From Nephrocerus scutellatus (Eukaryota; Arthropoda; Insecta; Diptera; Pipunculidae): a stretch of DNA of 64,000 bases. The stretch lies in NCBI GenBank assembly GCA_947095585.1, contig OX352762.1, positions 120,744,930 through 120,808,929 on the forward strand. The letters run 5' to 3'. The position numbers were made by a program, and so were the translations under genes. Within the stretch, counting starts at the first letter, position 1. Each line of letters starts with the position of its first letter. The notes beneath the pieces are model-generated. The model was not told where the DNA came from. It was given only the letters and a program-made list of their open reading frames with translations, and made no database searches. Below are positions 1 through 12,540 of this stretch, piece by piece.

Positions 1-360
1 CCAAAAGAATCTCAAACAAAACCTACCCAACTACCTACCAAAAGACCTCTGAAAATATCCTCCAATAACTCCTGAAAGACTCCCAAAAGACCCTCAAAAT
101 ACTCATAGATGACCACAAAAAGGCCCCTAAAAGAATCCCAAAACACCTACCAAAAGAACTCAAAAGTCCCCCAAAACACTCCAAAAAAAATCCCAAAAGA
201 GCCTTGAAAGATTAAAAAACCCTCAAACACCCTTAAAAAGGTGTCCCAAAGCGCTCCAACAAATTCCATAAGAAATACCCAAAAGAACCTTAAATGACCA
301 AAAGACTCAACGGACCCCAAAAGTACCCTCAAATACGCCCATAATGTACGACCTGAAAAT
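1..360. repeat. Short-unit minisatellite, (ccaaaagacc)-like
   Basis: Degenerate tandem array of a roughly 10-11 base unit (variants of ccaaaagacccctaaa) running in from the left window edge. The same unit appears at 1218-1245, at 31985-32155, and in reverse orientation as a large block at 41819-43285, so it is a dispersed satellite family. The open frames across it are low-complexity artefacts. Confidence 0.75.
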
Positions 361-429
361 GAAAAATATCCTTTCAAAAGTCTGAATTGGAAGTTTGATC
401 GAGAGGACTTGGTCAGAATATTTTTTGGA

Positions 430-908
430 GGAATTTGCAATCATTTTTTAGTCTTTTCAGTTTAAGAAGCAGAATTCTGATAAACATTTCGGCTCGACAA
501 TTGTGCGTTTCTTTTTCGTTTATAAGGCCTAGTACTACAGACGAATTCGGTACGATTCACTGTCGAGTTGTTGGCCGTCAAGAAAGACGTCAATTAGGTC
601 CTGAAGGATCGGATTGTAAAATAGAGTTTCCAAGAATGTTGAAGACACACTTCGTCATTCATTGGCGACAAGAAACTCATTGCTTTTTTCGGAATTTGCA
701 ATCATTTTTGATTCTTTTGAGTTTTAGAAGAACAATTTTGATAAGCCTTTTGGCTCGATAGTTGTGCGTGCTTTTTTTGTTTGTAAGGCCTGGTACAACC
801 AGACGAGTCCGGTACGATTTACTATAGAGTTGTTGGCCTTCAAGAAATATGTCAAGTTGCAGAACAACCGAATTGTTCTATAGAGGTTCCAAGAAATTTG
901 AAGACTCA
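430..908. repeat. Tandem repeat, about 261-bp period, two copies
   Basis: A block starting ggaatttgcaatca at 430 recurs at 691 and the two stay alignable for about 210 bases (shared landmarks: aattttgataa, ggctcgatagttgtgcg, taaggcctggtac, gagttgttggcc, gttccaagaa). The second copy fades near 908; a still weaker echo (aattttgataaat) lies near 1045. No protein similarity recognised; probably transposon leader or satellite sequence. Confidence 0.7.
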
Positions 909-1249
909 ATTAATTAGTCTAATATTTTTAGGGTCAGGGTTTTTTGTTGTTTTCCATGACTATGATGCATTGATTAAAGCATTTGGAATCACGTCGTTTT
1001 TAGTTCGTGATCCTTTTCGTTTTACTTTTAATGAATCACAGAGAATTTTGATAAATAAAAGGAAACTGGCTTCAAACGTGAGGAGTGCGATATATTGTAA
1101 ATCACATTCTTTCGATTTTTCAATTTTAATAAAGAGTTCGCTTCGCCCACCTTATTGCCGTGACTTAGGTCATTCAGGGAGTTCTCCCTTGGCAATAAGT
1201 TTTCATATAAAAAAAAATTAAAAGAACCCAAAAGGACCCCAAAAAAAGT
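909..1249. other. No gene recognised
   Basis: AT-rich sequence with a faint third echo of the preceding repeat and a short remnant of the aaaagaccc minisatellite at 1218-1245. No coding potential beyond short frames. Confidence 0.5.
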
Positions 1250-1710
1250 AATTATATACCGACTTTTTCAAAATACACCGAGTAGAAGGGAAATTTAGGA
1301 AAATAAAGAATCATACATTAAACTACACCGAAATGTTCTCTTAATTTGTAACTCCTCACCGATGTCACGAGCCCTGGGTTTCCTGCGAGCGTAACTCGGG
1401 CAACAAACCTTACAAATTTGGCGCCCGAACTGGTACGACTTGTTCCAACCGATAAAGAAAAATATTTTAAAATTAAAATTTGAGAAAGCGATCAAGGGCT
1501 GTGTCAATTGGACTTTGTAAGAGAGGTCTCTATGCAGAATTCTGCTCAGACTTGTACAATATCTTTAATTGCTGAGATCTGTGACGAGTTAAAGTTCTCG
1601 AGCTTAGACGCTCACTTTCGGCAACATGAGCAATATTCTCAACTGAAAACAATACAAACTCTGATAAAAGACACAGACTTCATAGGACACGACAGCGTGT
1701 AAGACAAAGC
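1250..1710 (+). mobile_element. Relic 5' end of an LTR retrotransposon (primer-binding site and gag-like start)
   Basis: At 1419-1433 the sequence tggcgcccgaactgg has the form of a tRNA-Lys-type primer-binding site used by insect gypsy-class and retroviral elements. Upstream (about 1265-1418) is LTR-like sequence with an AATAAA-type motif. Downstream a short frame (1508-1702, 64 codons) may be the start of a decayed gag, but it carries no recognisable motif. The match to the tRNA 3' end covers the first eight bases clearly; the rest is inference. Confidence 0.45.
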
Positions 1711-3058
1711 CATCGTTGAAATATGACATAGAGAAGGACTCATAGAGTTTATGGGAGCCAAACTAGATTAGAATAACTCATTTCTCATTGCATTCTTATG
1801 GATGTACAGCCCAAAAAAGTAGAAGCAATTAGTGCTATTGATAAAGTCGAATAGTTTTGGATCAATTATCCCCCAATTCAGCTTTCTTACAAGAGCACTA
1901 GAACATTTTAAATCTCAGATCTTCATCACAAAAAAACTAGAAACACTTGAAAAGAGTTGGTATTAGAGTTTGTGGTAAGGTGTGGTCGTTAACCAGGATC
2001 TATACTTAATTTCGCATTGTTTCAAAATTTTCCCACTTTCCACTTTTCTGGGCTTAAAGGCAGACACAAACAAATACCAAAAGTTTAGGGAAAACAAATA
2101 TCAAAGACTAAAGAATGCCCTGAAATAAATATCATTTCAAGGAATCTTATGATGGTTTTTTTGATGAGGTACAGCATCACGCAATATGAATGAACTCTTC
2201 AAGGATCTGCACGATGAAGATAATGCTTCGCGGATGTACTTTCAGCACAAGATGGGTAAAAAGAAAAGAACAAAATGATGTCCGTTTTGATGATGAGAAT
2301 GATGATGATAATGAATGTAAGGGATAACATCCAACAGAAAAGAATACCTACCACCAAATTGAGAAAAGTAATATTATGCGCCTATGCGAAGTGCAACAAT
2401 CTGTATATTATTTTGTTTTGTCCCTTCGACCAACACGTTGTTGTTGTTCTGGATTTTTTACATTTTTTTCTACCATTTCAATAGCTTTGGGCTGTGAAGT
2501 AGTTGAGAGTTATTTGTTTGTGGGGCTGGGTGGTCTGCCTTGTCCTGCTAGTATCAGCTAACAGAAAAATACATATTCCACAACCATCTCAACAAAGGAT
2601 AACATAATCTTTTATTTTTTTTATTTGTTATTTGTTATATTGCTAGGCGGCAAATAAAGAGCTTCTTATCCTTGTTATGCTCTCTCTCTGTAGTATTCGG
2701 ATGGCACGAAGCATTGATGTAATGCAGTTCTATGCCATTAGGCATCATCATGTAAAATGAAAAGGAATAGCGTGTCCAATCTAAATGGAAAAGCTTTTTA
2801 TGGACAGATGCCAGTAAACGAGTATAGCATCAGGACACGATCATGAGATGTAGAAGTGCAATGGTATGATTTGTTTGCAAAAAGGTCTAAAATACTGGAA
2901 ATATACTTTAAAATTTTAAAAGTGAAACATATGTATATATAATACAACCAATAGTACACCAATACCTTGAATCTGTTTGCTATTTAAAAGCTTTAAAACG
3001 CTATAAAATGAGTATACATCAGTAGCTTATTGAGAAAGTTAGAGTCTCTGATTTAAGA
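1711..3058. other. No gene recognised
   Basis: AT-rich, with a small ATG/ATR simple repeat near 2274-2315. Short frames only; no splice-plausible chain of exons was found on either strand. Confidence 0.5.
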
Positions 3059-4955
3059 ATGAAATACAATTTCGTTCATGTGGCTCCCTCTGCTGACCTT
3101 ACAGTAAGCCATGCTCTGCGTCCAGTTTTCAAGAACTTTTTCGATAATTTCGGCGTCTATCGCGCTAAATGGAAAACAACAGAAACAGCACTTCATGAGC
3201 TGACAACTGAAATCGAAGACACAATCCAAAGCAAAGAGATGTTACTATGCGCCTTCATCGAGATCCAAGGCACTTTCGACAACACTAACTTCGAAGTAAT
3301 TCAAACACATGCTAGTACCAGGAGAATAGACTCCTCTATCATAGGATGGGTCATGTGCATGCTAAGGGGTAGGAAAATTCGGGCCACATTTGGTCACGAA
3401 ACCATCACAATAGCGGCAACAAGAAGCTGTCTACAAGGCGGCGTTCTATCACCACTCTTGTGGCTACTGGTGATGGATAAGTTGCTCGACAGGCTTTAGA
3501 GTAATCTTATCATAAACATTGGCTATGCGGATGATCTAGTCCTAATGGTTCGAGGTAAATTCGAAAGTACAATAACAGAGCGCATGCAATGCGCTCTCAA
3601 AATAGTAAACGAATGGTACCGCGAGGGAGACCTAAGTGTCAACCCAGACAAAATAGTGTGCACCGTTTTCACAAAAAGAAAGAGAACAACTCTTTCCGCC
3701 CTAAGATTCCATGGAAAAAAACTCGAAATAATGACTGAAGCCAAATACCTGGGGGTAATGTTTGACCAAAACTAACATGGAACTCCCATATGTCATACAT
3801 CACCAACAAAGCTAACGAAACCTACTTCACTTGCCAACGCATGTTCAGTAAAACGTGGGGAGAAAGCCAGCAAGTTACTCTATGGCTATACCAAAGCATT
3901 GTCAGACTCAGGCTTACATACGCAGCCCTGATATGGTGGCCAAAAACAGAGCAGTGGAAGACACGCACACACACAACTCAGTAAAATTCAAAGACTAATA
4001 TGTCTTAGGTTCTATCAAGACTTGCCCAATAGCAGCACTAGAAAACTACTAGGACTCACACCACTTCACTTACACATCAAAAGCAAAGCGGGTGCAAGAG
4101 CCATTTCACTCAAGGTAACTAACTAACTCAAAGTCAATAGACCAGGACATATAAGCATCATCACCAAAATCAACTTGGAAAGCGAAATTGTCCTCCAATC
4201 AGACTCAATGATAAAAACAACTAATATCCAAAGGAACTTCTCAGTAAGAGTACCGGACGATAATCAAGTTGAAAATATCATAAATAACCTCCCCAATATA
4301 TCTGGTACACAGACCAATCTAAAACAAATTCAGGAACAGGGACAGGGGTATTCGGACCCAGAATCACATCACGAATACCCCTAAGAAAATCCCCAACCGT
4401 TTTCCAGGCAGAAAAAATAGCATTAGAAGCCTGCACATTAGAAAGCATAAAGAGAAAATATAGAAGAACCGAGATCTATATGATCTCCAATAACGGGGCC
4501 ACGCTGCTAGAGCGAAAAGGCCCAATTTTCAATTCAAGAACAACGTGGAGCTGCTAATGCCACCTAAACGATCTGGTCATCCTGATGTGGTCTCTAGGCC
4601 ATTCAGGCATTAATGGGAATGAGACAGCTGACCTCTGCGCAAGAACAGGCCACTGAACAAAAATGGGGAAATCCCAAACAGATCGCTGCCGCTTTTGCGG
4701 CGAGGCAGAGGAGACGCCAGAACACATACTTTTTATATGTGATGCCCTCACCCGAAAAAAACTTCAATACCTCAAGACTCACACAGTTCTATGACAGTAT
4801 GCCAGACCTATCGACCTGCCAGATATATTGGCATTCATAAAAGGACTAAGCCGTCACATAATGTGGTACACATCTGGGATGCACAATAGACCTTAAGGTC
4901 TCAGTGCACAAGGCTTACCAGCTCAACAACAATAATAATAATAACAATAAGTTGG
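3059..4955 (+). mobile_element. Decayed LOA/Jockey-like LINE: reverse transcriptase, RNase H and C-terminal zinc motif
   Basis: Frames joined across stops give RT blocks in order: an AFIEIQGTFDN-type palm start (about 3250-3290), QGGVLSPLLW (about 3436-3466) and the catalytic GYADDLVLMVRG (YADD at 3524-3535). There follows an RNase H-like stretch (about 4330-4640, FQAEKIALEAC, LGHSGINGNETAD) and a CRFCGEAEETPEHILFIC zinc motif at about 4683-4740. The 3' end runs into an (AAT)n tail at 4930-4955, the usual tail of this class. RT plus RNase H argues for the LOA/I/R1 group rather than RTE. Endonuclease and ORF1 are missing and several stops interrupt the frame, so this is a 5'-truncated dead copy. 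Confidence 0.8.
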
Positions 4956-4961
4956 AATAGT

Positions 4962-5767
4962 CTCAGGTTTATCCGCATAACATCTATCCTTAACGGCACC
5001 CCATAGAAAAAAGTCCATCGGCTTCAAATCGCTGCTCCGCACAGGCCAATTGACATCTCCAAACCGGCTGATTATTCGGTTGCTAAATTTGGCGCGCAAG
5101 AGATCGATTGTCAGTCGGCTTGTATGGCATGTGGCGCCATCTTGTTAAAACCAAAGTTTGTCCACATTCATGGTGTCGATTTAAGGCCATAAAAAGCTGG
5201 TCAGCTAACTCTGTATTGGTCGCCATTGACGATAACGGCGTTTCCAGCAGCGTTTTCGAAGAAAAACGGGCCATCACTCAAGTAAAAATTGTCGCATTGG
5301 CTTCTCTACGATTCCGTGTGGCTATTCCGAATACCATATCTGGCAATTTTGCTTGTTTACATAGCTCCCGAGACGGAAATGGACTTCGTCTGAAAATATG
5401 ATTTTCAACCAAAATCGACCTCATTATCAAGCTGGTCTGAGGCCCACGCAGAGAACTGATATCGAAACGGATAGTTATTTTCTTTCAACTCCTGTATCAT
5501 CTGGATCTTTTAAGCGAATAATCCGAGGTCTTTGTGCAGTATTCTGCTCAGGCTGGTGCGACTAATGGCCAGTTGCTGCGATCGGCGGTCGAGTTGATGC
5601 CGAAAGATTCTGTCCCATACTATGGGCGACAGCCGCAATATATTCTCGGGCGTGCGACCTGTTCGAGCTCTAGGACCACTTCTGTTATCCAATAGCAAGC
5701 CTTTCTCACAAACTTTCTTCACCAATTTCACCACAGCGGTTCCGCTTGGCGCTTTTTCACGACCCAT
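4962..5767 (-). mobile_element. IS630/Tc1-mariner-superfamily transposase relic
   Basis: The minus strand encodes an N-terminal helix-turn-helix region (start near 5767; RRSQQLAISRTSLSRILHKDLG at about 5510-5600) and, after several stops and frameshifts, the C-terminal catalytic block NWPVRSSDLKPMDFFLWG followed by VKDRCYADKPETI near 5055-4965. This is the insect family whose terminal motif is usually NWPPRSCDLTPLDYFLWG. It abuts the (AAT)n tail of the preceding LINE. Related pieces of the same family lie at 17286-17640 and 41500-41795. Not functional. Confidence 0.75.
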
Positions 5768-7398
5768 ACTTCTTTTCTTCTACACAACACTGACACTGAA
5801 AATAAGTTTTCAATATTTCGAAACGCTCCTCAAGGGAAAACTGTTTCGTGCCGCGGAATATCAGACTGACGAGCTGGCAAAATTTCAAGCAAATCGTTAA
5901 AAAAAAGTTGCCATAGCCTATGATTTAAAAACAAACCACTAGATTGCCCACCTTTAAGGATTAAAAGTTTGAATGAAAAGGATAAATTTAATTGCACTGC
6001 GTCCTTAGGTAAAAGTTGCTTCTAAGACCTTACTTGCGATAATTAAGTTGGAAAACAAAAACTCAATCTAAACTCCCAGTTTTTTGATTAATGCGGTGTA
6101 CCGTCGAATCTTTGCGCTGGATGCTCGTTCCCTCCAATATGACTTTACATCAACCACCTGAACACCACATCTTTTATATCCACTACACACACAAAAGCAC
6201 ACACAGCACATATCCTTGGCATTAAGAAGAAGCCACAATCGAATTGTCCGCATCGAAGACGACTATTATTCGCGTTGTTCTTGCTAAACGTATCATGCCA
6301 TCAGGAAACAGGAAATAATATTGTTCCAAACTTGGAAATATATACGAGTATAGCTGCTGGAGCAACAGACAATGTTCTGTTCACGCAACTCACCCTTAAT
6401 CAGATATTCGCTGCCAAACATTTAATAACACATCAGAACAACAAAGTCGTCCATATCTGCTTTTCATTCTTGTAAAACATAACATCGCTTTTCGCAGGAC
6501 GTGATTCGGAAGCATGAACACGAACACAGTGCTAGCAAAGTTGTGTAAACATGCGACATACTTGCGATTTAAAGATAGCACGCAGTGATGCCATAGAGTA
6601 TATCACAGGGAAGGACACCTGTTGAGTATGCCAAAGAGGAACACATCGTAGTGCATGAAAAAATAACTCGTATATCGTGTATCCTAGAGGGTGGGTCTCT
6701 TATCGGCTTTTTATAACGGCTCGTAATGGATGGGTAACATTGACATCATGTTGATGCCACACTTTAAAACTTCCAATAAGTATAAATTGAAAACAACACT
6801 CTACCTCCCCTCATCACTGACAACAGCAAAGTACAACATGAGTTTTTCCCTATCTGATTGAAAGTTTGTCGTTTCCTTACCGACGACGACGTTCGAGCAG
6901 TTTGCAAAGCGCCGTATCACTAAACGGAATCGCGTCGATTTTATTCCGCGCCAAATGAATCCTGAAGTGGGCGAATGTTTTGTGTTCGAGCGCACAATAC
7001 TCCCCCCATTGCATCGTATATTAATATAATAAGTGTTCGGTGTATTGTTCTGTACAAAATGTAAAACAATTGAGTTCGTAATGAAACGATGCGATAGTGA
7101 TGAGGTGACAGTTGTTGCTTAAGTGCTGAGTGGTGGGACTAATAGAAGAAATGCTTCACAAAATATTGATTTATAATAACTTTTAAAATTTTGTGATGCC
7201 TGCAAAACACGGAGGAAATAATTAAAGATAAGAGTTCTAGAAGCCAAACATGGAAGAACTTCGAAAACCTAATAGAAAAAAAGAGCAAGGAAAACAACGA
7301 TTTTCTACATGATGCTTAAATTACTATAATACTATAAAATAGAAAAGACATCAAATTAAAATTAATAAAAGCAAAGGTTTGAAGGATATTTTCAAAAA
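5768..7398. other. No gene recognised
   Basis: Intergenic-looking sequence ending in a 24-base poly-A run near 7388-7418. No frame shows family motifs on either strand. Confidence 0.5.
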
Positions 7399-7845
7399 AA
7401 AAAAAAAAAAAAAAAAACTTTTAATGTACAAAAAACACTTATTACAACAATAATTGTTCTTCACTAATATTTACTTGCAAATACTCTTCAACTGCACTGG
7501 TTGAAGAACTAAACTACTTTGGCCAAACGCCTCTATTTATGCTCATTAAAAACTTTCCCGAAACTTCCAATCTCATATGCAGAAATATCGAGAAAATACC
7601 AGAACATTGTGGCAACTTCTATTATTTACAACTAACCATACTCACATGTAATAAGTCGTTGTCTAAAGATAAACTACATGTACAATCATGTACCTACAAC
7701 ACATACCGGACAAACCGGTTGATACAGCCTAAAAGTATGCAATTCTAATTCTAATTTAGTGCCTACTTTTGGCCCAATATGTAAATTACGATTTATTTTG
7801 GGATTCGTTTTCCTTTATCTGCGCTACTAACTACTTTTCGTAATA
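7399..7845 (-). mobile_element. LTR of an mdg1/412-like element (3' LTR in minus orientation)
   Basis: The segment near 7780-7845 (ctgcgctactaactactttt and flanks) is repeated at 9380-9438, and the segment near 7410-7500 (aaaaacacttattac, tcaactgcactgg) is related to 32280-32368 inside the odorant-receptor intron. Position on the 3' side of a minus-strand gypsy-class pol relic suggests it is the 3' LTR. A SINE was inserted at its end (7841-8131). Confidence 0.55.
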
Positions 7846-8131
7846 ATAATAATAATATTCGGCGCTACAGACTGTTGAGGTCCAAGGCCTAGGTTTTCGC
7901 GACCATTTGTGTTGTGCATGTATATTTTTGGACACAAATGAAAGGGACCTACAATTTAAGGCCGGATCCGAACGGCGAATTGAGAAGCTTTTCGTGACAA
8001 GTGATTACTCTCGGAACGTTTGTCACCCATTCGCGAGAGGTGGGACACCGTGAAAAATAATTTTGGCTTTACTGGGATTCGAACCACGAACCCCTGCTTA
8101 GTAGCCATGCGCTTTTCCACTTACTCACCTT
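7841..8131 (-). mobile_element. tRNA-derived SINE, copy 1
   Basis: Reverse-oriented copy of the family seen best at 34797-35055: (TAA)n tail at 7841-7855, body with the rc of a B-box-like gattcgaacc near 8077, and a degenerate A-box end at about 8115-8131. Inserted between the LTR and the integrase end of the mdg1-like element, so it is younger than that element. Confidence 0.8.
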
Positions 8132-9190
8132 AATTCTGTTCGTCCCGAACAGATTCAGCACTCCCTCTAATGTTGTACCTTGACAATCTGTTGATACGGA
8201 CAACTTTCCTTTTTTCATCTGGGTTTTTGTTGGATCTGATATTCTGCGTCTTTGTTCCTCTTGTAGGGATCTTCCAAACTTTATGGTTTGGCTTGTCTTG
8301 GAATTTTATAGCCAAACGAAATCTCCTTCCCGAAATTTTTCATTGTTCGCACGCTGGTAATTCCGTGTTTTCATTCCTTCAATACCATTCACGACGTTGT
8401 TCGTTACTGTTCTATGGACATTGACCAACCATGGTCTTCGATCGGAATCCTTTGCATCTTAACCAACTATTGGCGCTACAACCTTGGATTGATGTGTTTT
8501 AACTCTAAATGTTTGTTACGGTACCCTTCTAGCGGCACATTTTTGACAGCTTCAATATCTCTGGGGTAATTGACCGAAAAGAATCGACTTAATTTATATT
8601 GTGTTCTCTTAAATTCCAAGGGTTCTCCTGGTGTTCCAGTGTGTGTTTTGTGAAGAATCTTGTTTACCAAATGCGTTAGTAACACTACCTTTGATTTGGT
8701 ACACCGACCATCGGCATTTCTATTGCCTTACCAGTAGTCCATCTTTCAATCTCAATGACTACCATTGAGCCAAGTAACTTTTTACTCTAGGACCTGCTGT
8801 TGCAATGTCGTGCCACTCCAGTCTTTCTTCTTGCTCCATCCATTGAAGTATTGGTTCAATTGATTCATTTCGCTCTTGTTCTTCACTTAACTGCTATCTT
8901 GTCAAATGATTTTTCGTCTGCTGGACCGTAATTCTTGCAACAATTGAACATTTCGGGGTTTCCGGTCTTGTACTGTTTTTGTACTCGGGGTGTTGTGTCC
9001 CCTGAAGTATCTTTTATTGTGATTGCCGGTCATTCTCAGAGCGGAACTTCGTAGCACTTGCTTCCTCAAATCAAGTGACATTTGGTGCTCCATCATAAAG
9101 TCCAGACCCGATATGCATTCATCTTCCACACAGGCAACAATAAACCGATGTCGAAACCTTAAACTCCAAGCTCGACTGCAAGGAAATGTT
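8132..9190 (-). mobile_element. mdg1/412-like LTR retrotransposon internal relic (protease and integrase pieces)
   Basis: Read on the minus strand: a retroviral-protease-like DECISGLDFMMEHQMSLDLRK block at about 9123-9055, then zinc-domain/spacer sequence (WHDIATAGPRVKSYLAQW, about 8820-8760) and an integrase C-terminal block ending VRINRLSRYN near 8190-8170. Order and wording match gypsy-class pol, but RT and RNase H are deleted and frames are broken. Confidence 0.65.
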
Positions 9191-10423
9191 CACCCTTAAC
9201 TGCTGCAGCTTCTTCTGCAGCTGTCCTCAACTTTTTATTGTTGTTGTAGCAGCTCCAGGTATGTTAAACCTTTTGCTGAGTTGACGATTGTTGGTCCAGT
9301 GTGTGAAACACTGGAGTCCTTTCGGTGCATAGAACCGATCCTCGTAGAAAAAGAGCTGGTACATTCCTTGTATGTATGTACATTACGATATATCTTGGGA
9401 TTCGTTTTCCGTTATCTGCGCTACTAACTACTTTTTGTCCGAAAAGCCACACTGGCACTCTTCTCAAGCAAAAAAGCCGTAGGAAGTAAATGCGGTCTCC
9501 AACCGCATACTACTCACTGGCTGTACACAGCAGTAGTCAGACCTATTCTGCTATACGGTGTGGCTGTTTGGTGGACTGCATTAGATAAAGCGATCAATCG
9601 CGATAAACTAAGCAGAGTCCAAAGATCAGCTTGTCTTTGTGTGAGCGGAGCGCTTCGTACAACTCCCTCTGCTACACTGGACATTTTGCTAAACCTTGCT
9701 TCACTCGACATCTTCGGCAGACAAGAGCGGCTACTCGCCTCAGAGCAATCTCTCAGTGGACCGTGAATGATTTCGGTCACTCTTCTATCCTGAATACAGT
9801 CGTGACTCCACTTGTCAACTTAGACTATACCATTTCGCAGCTCCACTTCAACAAAAACTTCCAGGTTACCATCCCCTCCAGGTCTTCTTGGGAGGAAGGT
9901 ATCTACTTGGAAAATGAAGGAAGACGGGTCAAAAACTGATGAAGGGGTTGGCGGAGGTGTCTTTTCAAAAGGACTAAATCTAAGTCTCTCTTTCCGTCTT
10001 CCTGATCACTGTAGTGTTTTCCAGGCGGAAATCATGGCTATTAAGGAAGTCTTGTCTTGGCTGAAGAGTAATGTCATATCTGTTAAGGATATCCACATTT
10101 TCTCGGATTTTGCCGATCGTCTCTTGAGGAGATGGCGGAGCAATTCAACAGGAGGAGGAGGAAACCACTCTCCATCTACTTTTTACGTGCCCAGCCCTCT
10201 CGAATAGGCGGAAGCTCCATCTGGGAGCGTCTTTTTTCAACTATCTTAACCAAATTGACATTAACAGTCTATTGCGCTTCATACGAAGCTCCAACTGGTA
10301 CAACGAGTAGTCGTGGTATTGTCTAGATCCTTGTGGTATCACAACGGACCTTTATGGTCTAAGTGCGTCGGTCTTGACTGACGGCCACTTGAACCTAACC
10401 AAACCTTACTACTTTTTGTAACA
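9191..10423 (-). mobile_element. Second LTR of the mdg1-like element, split by a LINE
   Basis: The LTR terminus ctactaactactttttgt is cut at 9438 and resumes at 10408-10423 (actactttttgtaaca). In minus orientation it begins TGTTACAAAAAGTAG, a normal LTR start. The interruption is the LINE at 9439-10407. The LTR's other boundary (about 9191-9250) is not resolved. Confidence 0.55.
9439..10407 (+). mobile_element. 5'-truncated LINE (C-terminal RT and RNase H) with 12-bp target-site duplication
   Basis: Flanked by a perfect direct repeat actactttttgt at 9427-9438 and 10408-10419. The insert encodes a post-RT region (TGLKPHTTHWLYTAVVR-type, 9490-9560), an RRVQRSACLC-like block near 9615, and an RNase H start DGSKTDEGVGGGVFSKG near 9925-9975 followed by FQAEIMAIKEVL near 10020. 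The 3' terminus is gaacctaaccaaacctt. Stops are present. Clade is LOA/R1-like by domain content. Confidence 0.8.
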
Positions 10424-11910
10424 ATATGTTGCCTGAGATTTCATGCCGCCTACTTAAAAACATTAAGGGATAGTGCAGAGCGCTTAAAAACTGCAAATGT
10501 TGGCCCAAGTCTTCCAACACCTTTGTTAGCTCAAACATCATAACTATTTCACCACCATTTTTTAAAAAAATAACAAACATTTTTAATCCTAATTTTATAT
10601 TTTTGCTCCACCCTGCATTAACAAGGGGTGGATGACTTCAGATTGTTCTTCTCCTCTCGTAATTCATCTGCGCTGTGCTGTGTCAACGGTGTGAGGCAAA
10701 AGTTCCTTTTGATTTGTACAAAACTATAACGGCACAATGTTGATGAGGACGATGATGATGACGACGACGATAGTATCAGAAATACTGAATTGAATTCTGG
10801 AGAATAGGCGAGGTACTCGTAACATATCTGCCACACCCTCCATTCGAGGTGGTCATAAATTTCAATCGTGTGATGATGTTAATGCGTTTCAGATTTTAGA
10901 TTGGAGTGAAACTTTTAGCCCATACACACTTCTAGCAACCACCGCTACCGCCACCACCACAATCACCATCAACCTCATCCTTCAACAATTCAAAAACAAA
11001 AGGTTAGGTACTCCTTTGCTTTTACGAATGTCAAACTTTTCATATGGAAATTTCACATGTTCATTGATTTAAACGAGCAACCAGGCGGATTTTCGTTATG
11101 ACTTTATTGAATTGAAAATGTAAAGGATCCGTAGTTGGTTAATTTAAATACACATCATGCCACCTTTTCGATAGGAAACTTTTCTCAACTCGGATTCGAA
11201 CGTAGTGCTGACAACATTTTGCACAACAAATCAACATTTTGATTACAGCACGCGCACGCAATTTGTTTGAAAAGGTAGGGGTGCTCCTGCGGCATCGTGG
11301 AAGTTAATGAAGTTCCAAAAAAGTTTCCTACTAAACAATATTTTTTATAGTCGTCACACTCACAGTTCATAAATAAGCATTGCATTTATGTGTGTGACTA
11401 AATTGTTGATAATTCGTATGCAAATGTTAATGACGCATAAAGTTGGACACATCAGCTTAAAAAGAACCAGAAGATGCCTTTTTGTGGAAGAAATTTTGCA
11501 TATGTTATGTTGTGTTCCTATAATTTAGGAAATATGTGAACAATGTGTTCCATTAGTGCAGAAATTATAGAACTTGTTTAGTGAAAAATAAAAGAAATTT
11601 GCTTACAGTCATTTCAGTGTCGGTGGTGCAGTGGTTAGAACCATTTTGGCTCCCACTCGGAGGACACCAAAAAAAACGCAAGAATTTTTCTCACCGCAGT
11701 GATCATTTAGATGTATATCACATGTACCTTTGATATACAGTTGCCGTATACTGCTGTACTCAGATTTACGGTTGAGTTGATGTATGCAGTTATAAAAGTG
11801 TAAAGTCATAAATCTGGGTTTTTGCGCCCCGGTGTGAACACAACTCCATCCACCACAACACTTTCTTTCCTTCTTATATCCAAGTATTCCAAGCTCACGC
11901 TGTGTTATGC
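10424..11910. other. No gene recognised
   Basis: Intergenic-looking; contains a short GAC/GAT simple repeat near 10745-10770. A tRNA-like string (ggtgcagtggttagaacc, 11626-11643) resembles a SINE A box, but no B box follows at the right distance. Confidence 0.45.
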
Positions 11911-11914
11911 ATTA

Positions 11915-12540
11915 TCATCATCATATTTGGATCTACAACCGGTGTCCGGTCCTGGCCTCCCGCAAAAGGTCTCTCCACCGGTCATCCAGTTTGGCATCGC
12001 TAAAATCTGGGCGTCCTGGTCTACGCCATCCTTGTGGCATAGGCTTGGCCGGCCTCGCTGTCATGTTCAATAAATCCTTCCGCAAAGAGCTTTCCGAGCA
12101 GGATCATCTTCGCGCATGCGAGCTAGGTGTCCTGCCCACCGGAGCTAGCGAGCGTAATTCTCATCACGATATCGACATCGCGTAGATTTCATCATTATAG
12201 AGTCTCCAGAATCGTCCATCCTGACATACGGGGCCAACAATTCTCCGTAAGACTTTTCTCTCGAACGCGACTAAGAGGTCAGAATGCTTTTTACTAAGCA
12301 CCCAAGTCTCGGATCCATATGTAAGTACTGGTATGACCATTGTCTTATATACCAGCGACTTGGATGTTATAATTAAGTTCCTGGATTTGAAGAGTCCGTG
12401 CGCGTATTTCGGTTTTATGCTGTTATCGGCTGATACAGTTGACCCGAGTTAGTTAAAGGATTGCACTACTTCAAATTCGCGCTCTACTATTTAAATTGAG
12501 AGACCAGGTTCTTCTTCTCGCAGACGTGGCCACCATCCTT
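11915..12540 (-). mobile_element. RTE-like LINE, 3' end fragment
   Basis: Starts (in + coordinates) with the family 3' terminus atcatcatcatatttggatctacaac and extends through sequence closely matching 15151-15640, including the gtaagacttttctctcgaacgcg and cccaagtctcggatccatatg segments. It covers only the 3' end of the element; related termini are at 22075, 24400 and 39860. Confidence 0.8.

Noticed and set aside
11626..11690. Second SINE family or tRNA-like gene
   Set aside because: An A-box-like string is present but no B box at a suitable distance, and no tail or duplication was found.
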